Below, piece by piece: positions 34,522-42,092 of a stretch of 64,000 nucleotides of DNA. Within the stretch, counting starts at the first letter, position 1, and the number at the start of each line of letters is the position of its first letter. A program made the position numbers and the translations under genes. Origin of the DNA: Elusimicrobiaceae bacterium (GTDB lineage: Bacteria; Elusimicrobiota; Elusimicrobia; Elusimicrobiales; Elusimicrobiaceae); NCBI GenBank assembly GCA_017525025.1, contig JAFXUJ010000014.1, forward strand, positions 124,001-188,000. The letters are read 5' to 3'. The notes beneath the pieces are model-generated. The model saw only the letters and a program-made list of their open reading frames with translations. It had not been told where the DNA came from and did not search any database.

Positions 34522-36699
34522 TTATTCCTTCGAATCAATTTTTTGCATAAATTCGAATTCAAGTTGGTTCCCAGCTTTTAATTTTCTATTAACTCCTGCT
34601 TTGGTACCATAACACCATCCATAACCACCAGTTTGATTCCTTTCTCCTTTACAAACTCTAACTATGCAGGCCACAGATATATTATTTTGGCGAGAGGCTT
34701 CCGCAATGGAAGAATATGTCTTTATGACTTTATTTGTTTTCAAGTCCACCTTTGATACTTTTTTACTATGTAATTGCGCTACTTTCTTATGCGCACATTT
34801 TATACAGCCAGATTTATTGCTTGTTCTATTGTTAACAGTTGCCTGATACTTACAACCACAAGTAGGACATATCCAGTGCGCTTTATATCTAGAACCAACG
34901 TTAATCTTATCTGGCGTTATATCTCCATTTGCTTCATAATCCCATTCTTTCAACAAATGGGGATATGAAATTGATATGGGGTTCTTCGCTTTTCCTTGAA
35001 AAGCAGACCGTATAGATTTTTCATCTCGCAACAGATTAATGTCTATTTTTTGGCAAGCGAAATTAATAAATTTAATTACTTCGTAAATTGTGTATTCTAA
35101 ATTATCTTTACCATTGACCTTGCCAATGCTAACAATATGATCTGCCGTGTCCGCACCTAACGGAGACATTTCCTCTCTAACTCGAAGTAAATGGACGCCA
35201 TTTTTTTGACATAATTTATATTTTTTTCTTTCCAAAGGCATTTTGCGTTCTGAATGCCAATGTTTGCCGTCGTATTCAATGGCGTAATGTATTGATGGAA
35301 TGTAAATATCAATTTCCATTTTTTCTAAAAAGGGTGCCTTGTACCCGTTTATGGCATCTGGGTATAGTTTTTTAACATAATAATATAACGCTTGTTCCGG
35401 ATAGGATGTTCTTGCCGCCATAGCACATTTCGGACAACCAGATTTATTACTTGTTCTATTGTTTGGGGTAATTTCCCATCGATGGCCGCAAATGTGACAT
35501 TTCCATGCAGCTTTATATTTCCTGCCTGGTCTTATATCCCTTGGCGTTAGACCGTTGTTTCTTTCGTAGTCCCAATCCTTAGCTATTTCTGGATATAATG
35601 TCTCCAAATCATTAACACCAGGTATTAATGCTGTATTATTGCACTTATGGCAATTGCTGTGTCCGGACGTTCTAGTCTGAATCCTCGTTTTCCATTTATA
35701 CCCACAAATATGGCACTTCCAAGAAGCATTGTAGTGAGAGTTTTGTTGAAATTGATCAGGAGTACGTCCGTTATTGTTTTCATAATCCCAATCTTTGGCT
35801 ATTTCCGGGAATTTAGTTTGTAGGTCATTAAATCCTACAATTAATTTACTATCGCTACACCTTGGACATTTAGCCGATTTCACTCTCCTAATAATAGAAC
35901 AGTGCCAACTTTGACCGCATATATGACATTTCCACCATATCAACTTGTCACTCCCAGCCTTTACTTGTTCTGGAGATAAACCAACATTTTTTTCAAAATC
36001 CCAGTCTTTTGCTATGTCAGGATGTGTTGTGGCTAAATCATTAACTCCCTTTATTGGGATTGCTCCATAACAGAAGGGACACCCAGATTTGTTATGTGTT
36101 CTGTTTGTAACTGTAGCCTGCCATTCGTTATGACATATTTTACATTTCCACCAATATTTCTTATTACTTCCCTTGCTTATTTGTGTCGGTTTTAAATTCC
36201 CGTTTTTTGTTGGATGCCATTCCTTTGCAATAACCGAAAAATTGGATGCCAAGTCATTAAACCCTTCTAGAACTCTCTTCCCAGAACAGTAAGGGCAAGA
36301 GGTATTACAAGAAGTACGTCTGACGACAGACTGTTGATAGTCGTGTCCCTTTGGACATAACCACCATACTTTCTTTGTACTACCACTCATTACCATGGAA
36401 GGGATTAAGTTGCCGTTTTTAGTTGGGTGCCATTCTTTAGCAATTTTAGGGTATTCAGTTTCCAAATCATTATATCCAGGCATCAGTTTTTGGTTAGCAC
36501 AGTAGGGGCAGCCAGTGTGAGCCCTTCCCACTCTATTATAGATGGCAGTTTTCCACTTATGTCCTTTGCTACAAATCCAGTGAGCTTTTTTATTGCTTCC
36601 CCATGCCAGTTGTGTGGGATCTAGCCCTTCCTTTGCGTTGGCTTCCCAATCCCATTCTTTCATTAATTCTGCATTTTCGCTGATGTACTTTTTAGGCAT
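34522..36699 (-). CDS. Zinc-ribbon-repeat endonuclease (DUF4379-like repeats, PD-(D/E)xK nuclease, NUMOD-like)
   Basis: 725 aa from ATG 36699 (36708 is possible). Six tandem units of about 60 residues, each with an IAKDWD-type motif, a Trp-Cys-x-x-Cys/His knuckle and a second CPxC knuckle, match the probable zinc-ribbon family DUF4379. A nuclease domain follows (about 440-530): SYPEQALYYYVKKLYPDA, then MEIDIYIPSIHYAIEYDGKH with the Asp...Glu-x-Asp arrangement of Vsr/PD-(D/E)xK enzymes, then VHLLRVREE. A seventh zinc ribbon (LLKEWDYEANGDITPDKINV) and a NUMOD1-like DNA-binding end (VIKTYSSIAEASRQNNISV) follow. Codon use is clearly A+T-richer than all neighbours, indicating transfer. It is likely a DNA-targeting enzyme of a mobile or defence element; the target is unknown. 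Confidence 0.8.
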   Translation of the reverse strand: MPKKYISENAELMKEWDWEANAKEGLDPTQLAWGSNKKAHWICSKGHKWKTAIYNRVGRAHTGCPYCANQKLMPGYNDLETEYPKIAKEWHPTKNGNLIPSMVMSGSTKKVWWLCPKGHDYQQSVVRRTSCNTSCPYCSGKRVLEGFNDLASNFSVIAKEWHPTKNGNLKPTQISKGSNKKYWWKCKICHNEWQATVTNRTHNKSGCPFCYGAIPIKGVNDLATTHPDIAKDWDFEKNVGLSPEQVKAGSDKLIWWKCHICGQSWHCSIIRRVKSAKCPRCSDSKLIVGFNDLQTKFPEIAKDWDYENNNGRTPDQFQQNSHYNASWKCHICGYKWKTRIQTRTSGHSNCHKCNNTALIPGVNDLETLYPEIAKDWDYERNNGLTPRDIRPGRKYKAAWKCHICGHRWEITPNNRTSNKSGCPKCAMAARTSYPEQALYYYVKKLYPDAINGYKAPFLEKMEIDIYIPSIHYAIEYDGKHWHSERKMPLERKKYKLCQKNGVHLLRVREEMSPLGADTADHIVSIGKVNGKDNLEYTIYEVIKFINFACQKIDINLLRDEKSIRSAFQGKAKNPISISYPHLLKEWDYEANGDITPDKINVGSRYKAHWICPTCGCKYQATVNNRTSNKSGCIKCAHKKVAQLHSKKVSKVDLKTNKVIKTYSSIAEASRQNNISVACIVRVCKGERNQTGGYGWCYGTKAGVNRKLKAGNQLEFEFMQKIDSKE

Positions 36700-36727
36700 A
36701 ATGGACATCCGTAGGTGTAATAATTCT

Positions 36728-36736
36728 ATTATAGCA
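36728..36736 (-). promoter_or_regulatory. Extended -10 of the zinc-ribbon nuclease gene
   Basis: TGCTATAAT on the minus strand, about 20 nt before ATG 36708. No Shine-Dalgarno is visible in the short leader. Confidence 0.5.
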
Positions 36737-36850
36737 TTGTAGAAAAGAGTTTTAGTTTGGCTGAACACTAATACAAAAAGTTATACTTTTGGGCACACCT
36801 ATTTATGGAATCTAACATTACGTCAGGGCGATGAAATGGTGCCCATTATA

Positions 36851-36868
36851 GTGACCAAAAAGTGACCA
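36851..36868 (+). repeat. Two GTGACCA direct repeats, 11-nt period
   Basis: GTGACCA at 36851-36857 and 36862-36868 lie one helical turn apart, the spacing seen for protein-binding iterons or integrase arm sites. Confidence 0.4.
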
Positions 36869-36894
36869 CCTTCTGCATAGTTTACTTGCGTAAC

Positions 36895-36910
36895 CGCCCA
36901 CCAGGACTTG
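36895..36910. repeat. 16-bp duplicated tRNA end (att-like), distal copy
   Basis: CGCCCACCAGGACTTG is identical to 37096-37111, the last bases of the tRNA(CAT) gene (T-arm and acceptor). This is the usual core of a tRNA-targeting integration site. Flanking bases differ on both sides. Confidence 0.6.
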
Positions 36911-37093
36911 CCTTCCGGTAAAATTCCTGACGAAATTTTCCTGCAGGCCGGGCTCGCGGTTTTTGCCTTTCGCGGCTTACGCACGCTCAAACAAAAACAT
37001 CGCTCCGCCTTTCAAGTCCCGTCGCAAGCAAAGCAGTTTGCTTGCTTGGGCATAAAAATCTGCCCCTGCCGTAAAGGCAGAGGCAAATTTTAC

Positions 37094-37167
37094 TGCGCCC
37101 ACCAGGACTTGAACCTGGAACCCATCGATTATGAGTCGATTGCTCTAACCAATTGAGCTATAGGCGC
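37094..37167 (-). tRNA. tRNA with CAT anticodon, probably tRNA-Ile2
   Basis: 74 nt, CCA not encoded. Acceptor GCGCCTA / TGGGCGC, discriminator A; anticodon stem ATCGA/TCGAT with loop CTCATAA (CAT). Adjacent C4-G69 and C5-G68 pairs match the features read by lysidine synthetase TilS, so tRNA-Ile2 (AUA codons) is favoured over elongator tRNA-Met. The initiator tRNA is a separate gene at 29739. Confidence 0.95.
37096..37111. repeat. 16-bp att-like core inside tRNA 3' end, proximal copy
   Basis: Proximal copy of the direct repeat at 36895-36910, located in the 3' half of the tRNA. The two copies bracket only 185 nt. Confidence 0.6.
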
Positions 37168-37178
37168 GTTATATTTTT

Positions 37179-37187
37179 ATTATAACA
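37179..37187 (-). promoter_or_regulatory. Extended -10 of tRNA(CAT)
   Basis: TGTTATAAT on the minus strand, 11 nt before the tRNA 5' end; -35 unclear. Confidence 0.55.
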
Positions 37188-37211
37188 AATTCCCGCTTAC
37201 CCGCGCGTGAA

Positions 37212-37241
37212 TTGTGCGCCCAATACAAAATGTGATAAAAT
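37212..37241 (+). promoter_or_regulatory. Promoter of tRNA-Gln
   Basis: TTGTGC, 18-nt spacer, TAAAAT preceded by TGA (extended -10), 11 nt before the tRNA. Confidence 0.65.
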
Positions 37242-37252
37242 ATATTTGTTAC

Positions 37253-37323
37253 TCCGGGATGGTGTAACGGTAACACAGGTGCCTCTGGAGCACTAATTCT
37301 AGGTTCGAATCCTAGTCCCGGAA
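37253..37323 (+). tRNA. tRNA-Gln (CTG)
   Basis: 71 nt, CCA not encoded. Acceptor TCCGGGA / TCCCGGA with discriminator A; anticodon loop CTCTGGA gives CTG. T-arm AGGTTCGAATCCT. The GatCAB route implied by gatB would charge this tRNA with Glu and amidate it, unless a glutaminyl-tRNA synthetase exists elsewhere. Confidence 0.95.
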
Positions 37324-37330
37324 AATTTTA

Positions 37331-37358
37331 GACCCCGCACCTTTACGGGGCTTTTTTA
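37331..37358 (+). terminator. Terminator after tRNA-Gln
   Basis: CCCCG (37333-37337) pairs with CGGGG (37346-37350), followed by CTTTTTT. A short but G+C-rich stem. Confidence 0.75.
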
Positions 37359-37362
37359 TTGC

Positions 37363-37391
37363 TTGACTTTTTTATTTATTAAACATATTAT
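37363..37391 (+). promoter_or_regulatory. Promoter of the 227-aa secreted protein gene
   Basis: TTGACT, 17-nt spacer, TATTAT, then GTAGGAGG as ribosome site before ATG 37412. The nearest match here to a standard sigma-70 promoter. Confidence 0.75.
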
Positions 37392-37411
37392 GGGGGTAGG
37401 AGGCCGGATAA

Positions 37412-38095
37412 ATGCATCGCTTTTTATTAGGTTGCCTTTTACCTTTGCTCTTACTTTCCACGTTACACGCCCAACAAGAGAAAGCCATTTTACGTGTGAC
37501 CTCTGCCGGTGCGGAGGCTAAGCCCGCGGAAGCTGCTTTCATCAATGCACAACAAATTGCCAGAATCGCCGCCCAAGAACAAATGCGCCTTATCCAAGCG
37601 CAAAAACAAACCTATTATTTATCTTCTTTACCCACAAATATGCCTTCCGTTATATTACCGGCTTTTCCGCTACGGCGTGATGAGGGGGTTATGTATCGCG
37701 GCATGGCTCTCCATGCTCCTACCGAAGAGCTGAAATATATTTTAAAAAACGGGTTAGAAGCATCCAAATGCAATGCGGCAAATTTTGCCGCTTATGATGG
37801 GATAAATTCTTCTTGGGCTGCTGCGGCTATTTTTGCCTCTACAGACCCCGATTTGGCCCTCGGTTTTACGGCCGCCCAACTGAAAGAAGGAGATGCCCAC
37901 TTCCCGGTGTTATTCCATTTAAAACGGGTAGCCAACTCCCTTTTCATTTCTGTTCCGCATGATATCCCGCCCGATTGGATTAAAAGTGTCAGCACTATAA
38001 TAAATGTAGGCGGAAAACCTCTTTGGGGCGAGTTGAAATGGGAAGAATCCCACAACCGTTTTATTTTTATTCCATACGCCGCCACCACGGATTAG
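37412..38095 (+). CDS. Secreted protein, possible ADP-ribosyltransferase fold
   Basis: 227 aa with a signal peptide (cut after STLHA, residue 20) and a helical linker rich in Ala/Gln (about 35-70). Residues 92-215 follow the order of the R-S-E class of mono-ADP-ribosyltransferases: Arg96 in VMYRGMAL, an EELKYILKNGLEAS helix, FASTDPDLALGF with Ser143-Thr144 (S-T-S position), LFHLKRV as a core strand, and Glu207 or Glu211/212 in the GELKWEES segment. The ARTT E-x-E spacing is not clear, so activity is unproven. It has its own strong promoter and terminator. No immunity gene is evident. Other options are a non-catalytic ART-like fold or an unrelated domain. Confidence 0.65.
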   Translation: MHRFLLGCLLPLLLLSTLHAQQEKAILRVTSAGAEAKPAEAAFINAQQIARIAAQEQMRLIQAQKQTYYLSSLPTNMPSVILPAFPLRRDEGVMYRGMALHAPTEELKYILKNGLEASKCNAANFAAYDGINSSWAAAAIFASTDPDLALGFTAAQLKEGDAHFPVLFHLKRVANSLFISVPHDIPPDWIKSVSTIINVGGKPLWGELKWEESHNRFIFIPYAATTD

Positions 38096-38112
38096 CCCTC
38101 CTTTAACACTAA

Positions 38113-38140
38113 AAAACCCGCCAAGCAATTGGCGGGTTTT
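38113..38140. terminator. Bidirectional terminator between convergent genes
   Basis: AAAACCCGCCAA, loop GCAA, TTGGCGGGTTTT: a 12-bp perfect stem with a tetraloop and T-runs on both strands. Confidence 0.9.
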
Positions 38141-38156
38141 AAATTTTATCGGGTAA

Positions 38157-38789
38157 TTATTTGGCCAAAGGGAGCAACCGCGGCTGCGGTCCGATAATGG
38201 AAAGTATTTTAAACGCCAGCAAATAATCTGCTTTTTCTTCCTTGGAAAACTTTTCATTCTTTTCCAAAAGTGCCGCCGCCGTTGTACCATCCGGAGTTTT
38301 GAGTTCCGGATCGGCTCCGGCGCGCAATAATTTTTTAACCATACCGGGTGTATTGTATTGCGCGGCAAACATGAGGGCCGTATATCCGTCCCGGTCCGAA
38401 GCGTTTACGGGAGCCCCCGCCGTCAGCAATTGGGCCAGCACTTCTTCACTATCTGTATACCGGGCGGCCACCATCAAAGAGGTCTGCCCCGTAGTGTCGG
38501 TAAGCGTCGTGTCGGCTCCCCGGCGCAACAAATGGAGCACCATATCCGGCTCGGCTTTATGTTGCACTGCATAAAAGAGTGCGCTACGGCCGGATTTATC
38601 GCGCTCGTTCACATTATCGCTGTGGCGAATCAAGCGTACCACTTCGCGTGAATCCGTATTCTGCTCAAAAGAACGCATGAGTTTCGTAGCCCCGCGCTCA
38701 TCGGCGGCATTCACCCGGTAGCGGTACCAAAACCCACCGCCAAAAAGCACCCCAACAGCTATCAAGAGAATGACAAAATTTTTGTTCAT
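38157..38789 (-). CDS. Membrane-anchored ankyrin-repeat protein
   Basis: 210 aa. One N-terminal membrane helix (FVILLIAVGVLFGGGFWY) is followed by about four ankyrin repeats (residues 42-185): NVNERDKSGRSALFYAVQHK, GADTTLTDTTGQTSLMVAAR, GAPVNASDRDGYTALMFAAQ and GADPELKTPDGTTAAALLE. These match the family well. The repeat domain probably lies in the periplasm as a protein-binding scaffold. The mRNA appears leaderless: TGATACAAT ends 6 nt before the ATG and no Shine-Dalgarno exists. It is divergent from lysS. Confidence 0.88.
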   Translation of the reverse strand: MNKNFVILLIAVGVLFGGGFWYRYRVNAADERGATKLMRSFEQNTDSREVVRLIRHSDNVNERDKSGRSALFYAVQHKAEPDMVLHLLRRGADTTLTDTTGQTSLMVAARYTDSEEVLAQLLTAGAPVNASDRDGYTALMFAAQYNTPGMVKKLLRAGADPELKTPDGTTAAALLEKNEKFSKEEKADYLLAFKILSIIGPQPRLLPLAK

Positions 38790-38795
38790 ATTTGT

Positions 38796-38804
38796 ATTGT
38801 ATCA
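38796..38804 (-). promoter_or_regulatory. Extended -10 giving a leaderless ankyrin mRNA
   Basis: TGATACAAT on the minus strand, 6 nt before ATG 38789, no ribosome site. Confidence 0.6.
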
Positions 38805-38831
38805 CTTTTTCCGCTCGGGTTAGTGGTAATT

Positions 38832-38840
38832 TGATAAAAT
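38832..38840 (+). promoter_or_regulatory. Extended -10 of lysS
   Basis: TGATAAAAT, about 31 nt before ATG 38872, with AAAGAGG as ribosome site. Divergent from the ankyrin promoter 28 nt away. Confidence 0.55.
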
Positions 38841-38871
38841 ATAGATAATCACTTACCAAAAGAGGTTTTTT

Positions 38872-40389
38872 ATGGCTGACAATACACAACAAGCCCAACA
38901 CAATAATTCATTGGACGAAATTATCAAACAACGCTACGCGGAAGTGGATGAAATCCGCCAATTAGGGGTAATGCCTTATCCCAACCGTTGTGAGAAAACT
39001 ATTTCCTGCTTAGGGGCTAAAAACTCCGAAGAAAATACCGAGGTCGCCACGGCCGGCCGCATTATTCAACTGCGCTTAATGGGGAAAGCTGCCTTCGCCC
39101 ACTTGCGCGATTTTTCAGGCCGCGTACAACTTTATATTGCCAAAGACCAATTGGGCGACGAATCTTACCAATTTTTCAAAAAACATATTGCCGTGGGCGA
39201 TTTTGTGCAGGTAAAAGGACATGTATTTGTTACCAAAACCGGTGAGAAAACCATTAAGGTTACCTCCCTGGGGCTATTATCCAAAGCCATTCGCCCCATG
39301 CCGGAAAAATACCACGGTTTGCAAGATACCGAGGTCCGCTTCCGCAAACGCCACTTGGATTTAATTGCAAACGAAGAAGTAAAAGATATTTTTGTAAAAC
39401 GCGCTAAGATCATTTCTTCCATCCGTAAAACCTTGGACGAAAAAGGGTTTTTGGAAGTAGAAACACCGATTTTGAACCCATCCAGCGGCGGAGCCATTGC
39501 ACGTCCGTTTGAAACGTACCACAACGCCCTAAAAATGCCGCTTTATATGCGTATCGCGCTGGAATTGCACCATAAACGCTTAATTGTGGGCGGGCTGGAC
39601 AAAATCTATGAGATTGGCCACATGTTCCGCAATGAAGGCATTGATACCACCCACAATCCGGAGTTTACCATGATGGAGTTATACCAAGCGTACGGAGATG
39701 TAAATTCCATGGCGGATTTGTTTGATGAGATTTTGGGCAACGCGGCCCAAGCCATCGGGGTAGAAAAAGTACAGTTCCGCGGCTATGAAGTAGATTTGCG
39801 CCCACCGTTCAAACGCTTATACATTCCGCAAGCGTGGCAAGAAAAGTTCGGCCATGATATTCACGAAGTATTAAACGGCCGCCAATTCAACCGCGCCAAG
39901 CTGGAAGAAGTCGCACGCGAACAAGGTGTAAAATTTACAGAAAATGACAGTGACGGCTCTATCTTCGACGAACTTTTTGAAGGCAAATTGCTGGCTGATT
40001 ATCACAACCCCGTCATTGCGTTAGATTATCCCACTGCCGTCAGTCCGTTTGCCAAAACCAAACCCGGCGACCCGGAACTGGTGGAACGGTTTGAAGTGTT
40101 TGTAAACGGGCAAGAACTCGGCAATGCATATACCGAGCTCAATGACCCGGCCGATCAACTTCAACGGTTAAAAGACCAAGCGGCTGCCAAGGCGGCGGCC
40201 AAAGGCGAAGATGCCGAAAATGCTGATATCTTGGATGCGGACTATATTGAAGCGCTGGAAAGCGGTATGCCGCCCACTGGCGGTATGGGCATCGGTATTG
40301 ACCGCATTATTATGATGTTGACCGGGCAAGACTCCATTCGCGAAATTATCTTGTTCCCTACGCTCAAAAAATTGGAAGAAGAGAAATAA
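38872..40389 (+). CDS. lysS: Lysyl-tRNA synthetase, class II
   Basis: Charges tRNA-Lys. The N-terminal OB-fold anticodon-binding domain (about 55-150: VATAGRIIQLRLMGKAAFAH, then LRDFSGRVQLYI) is followed by the class II core. Motif 1 is SSIRKTLDEKGFLEVETPIL, motif 2 FRNEGIDTTHNPEFTMME, motif 3 GMGIGIDRIIMMLTG. The 505-aa length is normal. It is a single-gene unit with a terminator directly after it. Confidence 0.97.
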   Translation: MADNTQQAQHNNSLDEIIKQRYAEVDEIRQLGVMPYPNRCEKTISCLGAKNSEENTEVATAGRIIQLRLMGKAAFAHLRDFSGRVQLYIAKDQLGDESYQFFKKHIAVGDFVQVKGHVFVTKTGEKTIKVTSLGLLSKAIRPMPEKYHGLQDTEVRFRKRHLDLIANEEVKDIFVKRAKIISSIRKTLDEKGFLEVETPILNPSSGGAIARPFETYHNALKMPLYMRIALELHHKRLIVGGLDKIYEIGHMFRNEGIDTTHNPEFTMMELYQAYGDVNSMADLFDEILGNAAQAIGVEKVQFRGYEVDLRPPFKRLYIPQAWQEKFGHDIHEVLNGRQFNRAKLEEVAREQGVKFTENDSDGSIFDELFEGKLLADYHNPVIALDYPTAVSPFAKTKPGDPELVERFEVFVNGQELGNAYTELNDPADQLQRLKDQAAAKAAAKGEDAENADILDADYIEALESGMPPTGGMGIGIDRIIMMLTGQDSIREIILFPTLKKLEEEK

Positions 40390-40407
40390 GCTGTATTTAC
40401 TCATTTA

Positions 40408-40436
40408 CTGCCCCCAGGCAACCGGGGGCAGTTTTT
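40408..40436 (+). terminator. Terminator after lysS
   Basis: CTGCCCCC, 8-nt loop, GGGGGCAG, TTTTT. Confidence 0.85.
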
Positions 40437-40437
40437 C

Positions 40438-40465
40438 TTGATATTTTTCTTTTTCCGCTTATACT
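40438..40465 (+). promoter_or_regulatory. Promoter of the first metzincin-like gene
   Basis: TTGATA, 16-nt spacer, TATACT; the leader then carries CTAGGAG before ATG 40502. Confidence 0.7.
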
Positions 40466-40501
40466 ATCTATACAACTCTTTATCCGCTAGGAGTAAAGCG
40501 T

Positions 40502-42019
40502 ATGAGATTATTTCGTTCTGTATTTATTTTGCTTGTCTTCCCCCTGTTGGCCGGCACATTATATGCCAAGCGCCCGTGGGGTGTTTTGCGCTATCCTATC
40601 CAAGATGACACGCTTTCCGTTTACGCCATAGATAATTTATTGGACGAACGCCCCATTCGTTATGCCCTTGCGGAAAATATTACACCGAAAGAAGAAAATA
40701 TTTTCACGGCAAATATGCAAAAATGGCCGGCGGAAACGTTGCGATTTATCCAGAAAAGCGGCCGCACGCAAGAGTTTCAGGACATTATCCCCATCCTTAA
40801 GCGTAATGTAGAATTACAGGCCGTGCCTTTATCCACCCCCCCGGATATTTATGTAAATATCATAACAAACCGCGAAGACTGCGGTTCTTCTACCGCTGCC
40901 GGTTGTTTTGATGTTAAAGGGGAGGAGAATTCTTATTCATCTATCTTGGTTTTGAAAGATTATAGAATAGATTTTGAAGGGATCTCTTTGCATGAAATAG
41001 GCCACTACTTTGGACTGGCAGACCAATATACTGAGGCCATACGCAATTCTCACCGGGAATATTCAAGCCCCGTAAACACCAAAGACAAAGCCATTATGCA
41101 GGGGCATTTAGAGACAAACGGCCAAATTACCTGCGACGACGCAGACGGATTTATTAACCTACTTGACTTGCGCTATTCTCAACGTAACAGTGGGCAGTTT
41201 TCCAAACGCGCTAAGAAAGGGTGGGCAAGCCTGTGTCCCAACTCTCCCAACATTTACAAAAACGCGAAAACGTTTAACCGCCCCGCATTAGGCGTTCGCG
41301 AAGATGATGAAATCTCGCTGATTATAACTGAGTATAAAGAGGGGTCCTTCCAACAAGAAGGCCGGGTAACCTTCCCCGACGACCCGCTTTCAATCTTTAC
41401 CTTTACCCCCGGGAAAGATAAAGTCCAACGGGAGAAAAACTCCCCTTTCATTCGCGCCATATATAAGACGATGCAAGCAACAATGGTGTCTGCCGATGGG
41501 CAATATGCGCCTAAGCAAGTTTCCTATAAAACCACTTTTTCTTATGGAAAACCCTTTACACAAAACGGCAAAAAAGCAGTTACTATATCTGTGCGGGAAT
41601 TTTTAGAGGAAAAGGAGATCAAGTCGCACAAAGTTGTTGTTTTGCAAGACGGAGAGGTAACCGGTATTCCGCGCTTGCAATTAGAGAGCGACTTATATAT
41701 AGCAAAGGCCAGTAACCATAAAATTTTGCTTTCATTTCGCAATGGGATATCAGGCGATTTCTCCTGCCAACTCCACGAAATGCATGAAAAGATATGGGAA
41801 AGCCATGGCAACACGGGCCACATGACGGCCCATGGGAAGACACAGACTATTTCTCTTCCGCCCCCACCTAATTCACGGGCAGAACGGTACTGGGAGATTT
41901 GCCAAGAACGCAAAAAAGCGTTGGATGATTTCTACAAAAATTTCTACGCACCGCTGTTTAATACAAACCAACGGCAGGATGCTCAAAGCCAAGTGAAACG
42001 TGCCCTGCAGCGCGGCTAA
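40502..42019 (+). CDS. Secreted metzincin-like zinc metalloprotease (copy 1)
   Basis: 505 aa with a signal peptide (cut after GTLYA, about residue 21). The zinc site HEIGHYFGLAD (H164, E165, H168, third ligand D174) fits HExxHxxGxxD, the pattern with Asp as third ligand known from snapalysin-type enzymes. M199 in KAIMQG is at the right distance for the Met-turn. A strictly conserved ITCDDADGFINL segment follows. Residues about 260-505 form an unrecognised C-terminal region. A paralogue of similar length follows after 73 nt. It is predicted to be exported and proteolytic; the substrate is unknown. Confidence 0.82.
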   Translation: MRLFRSVFILLVFPLLAGTLYAKRPWGVLRYPIQDDTLSVYAIDNLLDERPIRYALAENITPKEENIFTANMQKWPAETLRFIQKSGRTQEFQDIIPILKRNVELQAVPLSTPPDIYVNIITNREDCGSSTAAGCFDVKGEENSYSSILVLKDYRIDFEGISLHEIGHYFGLADQYTEAIRNSHREYSSPVNTKDKAIMQGHLETNGQITCDDADGFINLLDLRYSQRNSGQFSKRAKKGWASLCPNSPNIYKNAKTFNRPALGVREDDEISLIITEYKEGSFQQEGRVTFPDDPLSIFTFTPGKDKVQREKNSPFIRAIYKTMQATMVSADGQYAPKQVSYKTTFSYGKPFTQNGKKAVTISVREFLEEKEIKSHKVVVLQDGEVTGIPRLQLESDLYIAKASNHKILLSFRNGISGDFSCQLHEMHEKIWESHGNTGHMTAHGKTQTISLPPPPNSRAERYWEICQERKKALDDFYKNFYAPLFNTNQRQDAQSQVKRALQRG

Positions 42020-42033
42020 TCGTTTCTCTTGTT

Positions 42034-42062
42034 TTGCGTCGGGTTTTGGGGCACACTATGTA
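42034..42062 (+). promoter_or_regulatory. Possible promoter of the second metzincin-like gene
   Basis: TTGCGT, 17-nt spacer, TATGTA. The following leader (ACAACTCTTTATCCG, then GAGGAGCAA) repeats that of copy 1, showing the duplication included the 5' leader. Confidence 0.4.
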
Positions 42063-42092
42063 ACAACTCTTTATCCGTGAGGAGCAAGCCAT

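Larger units (their letters stand above)
36737..37093. other. Intergenic remnant region between nuclease gene and tRNA
   Basis: No gene is supported in these 357 nt. It holds an inverted repeat AAAAGT/ACTTTT (36776-36790), two GTGACCA copies 11 nt apart (36851 and 36862), a 16-bp copy of the tRNA 3' end (36895-36910) and hairpins such as AAGCAAA..TTTGCTT and CTGCC..GGCAG (about 37020-37085). An open frame on the plus strand running into the tRNA is spurious. The pattern suggests integration scars. Confidence 0.5.

Noticed and set aside
36895-37085. CRISPR array or riboswitch in the repeat-bearing spacer
   Set aside because: Only two copies of a 16-mer that belongs to a tRNA, no spacer periodicity and no cas genes; no riboswitch consensus recognised.
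36908-37156. 82-codon open frame ending in a DLNLEPIDYES stretch
   Set aside because: It reads through the antisense of tRNA(CAT) and has no ribosome site; not a gene.
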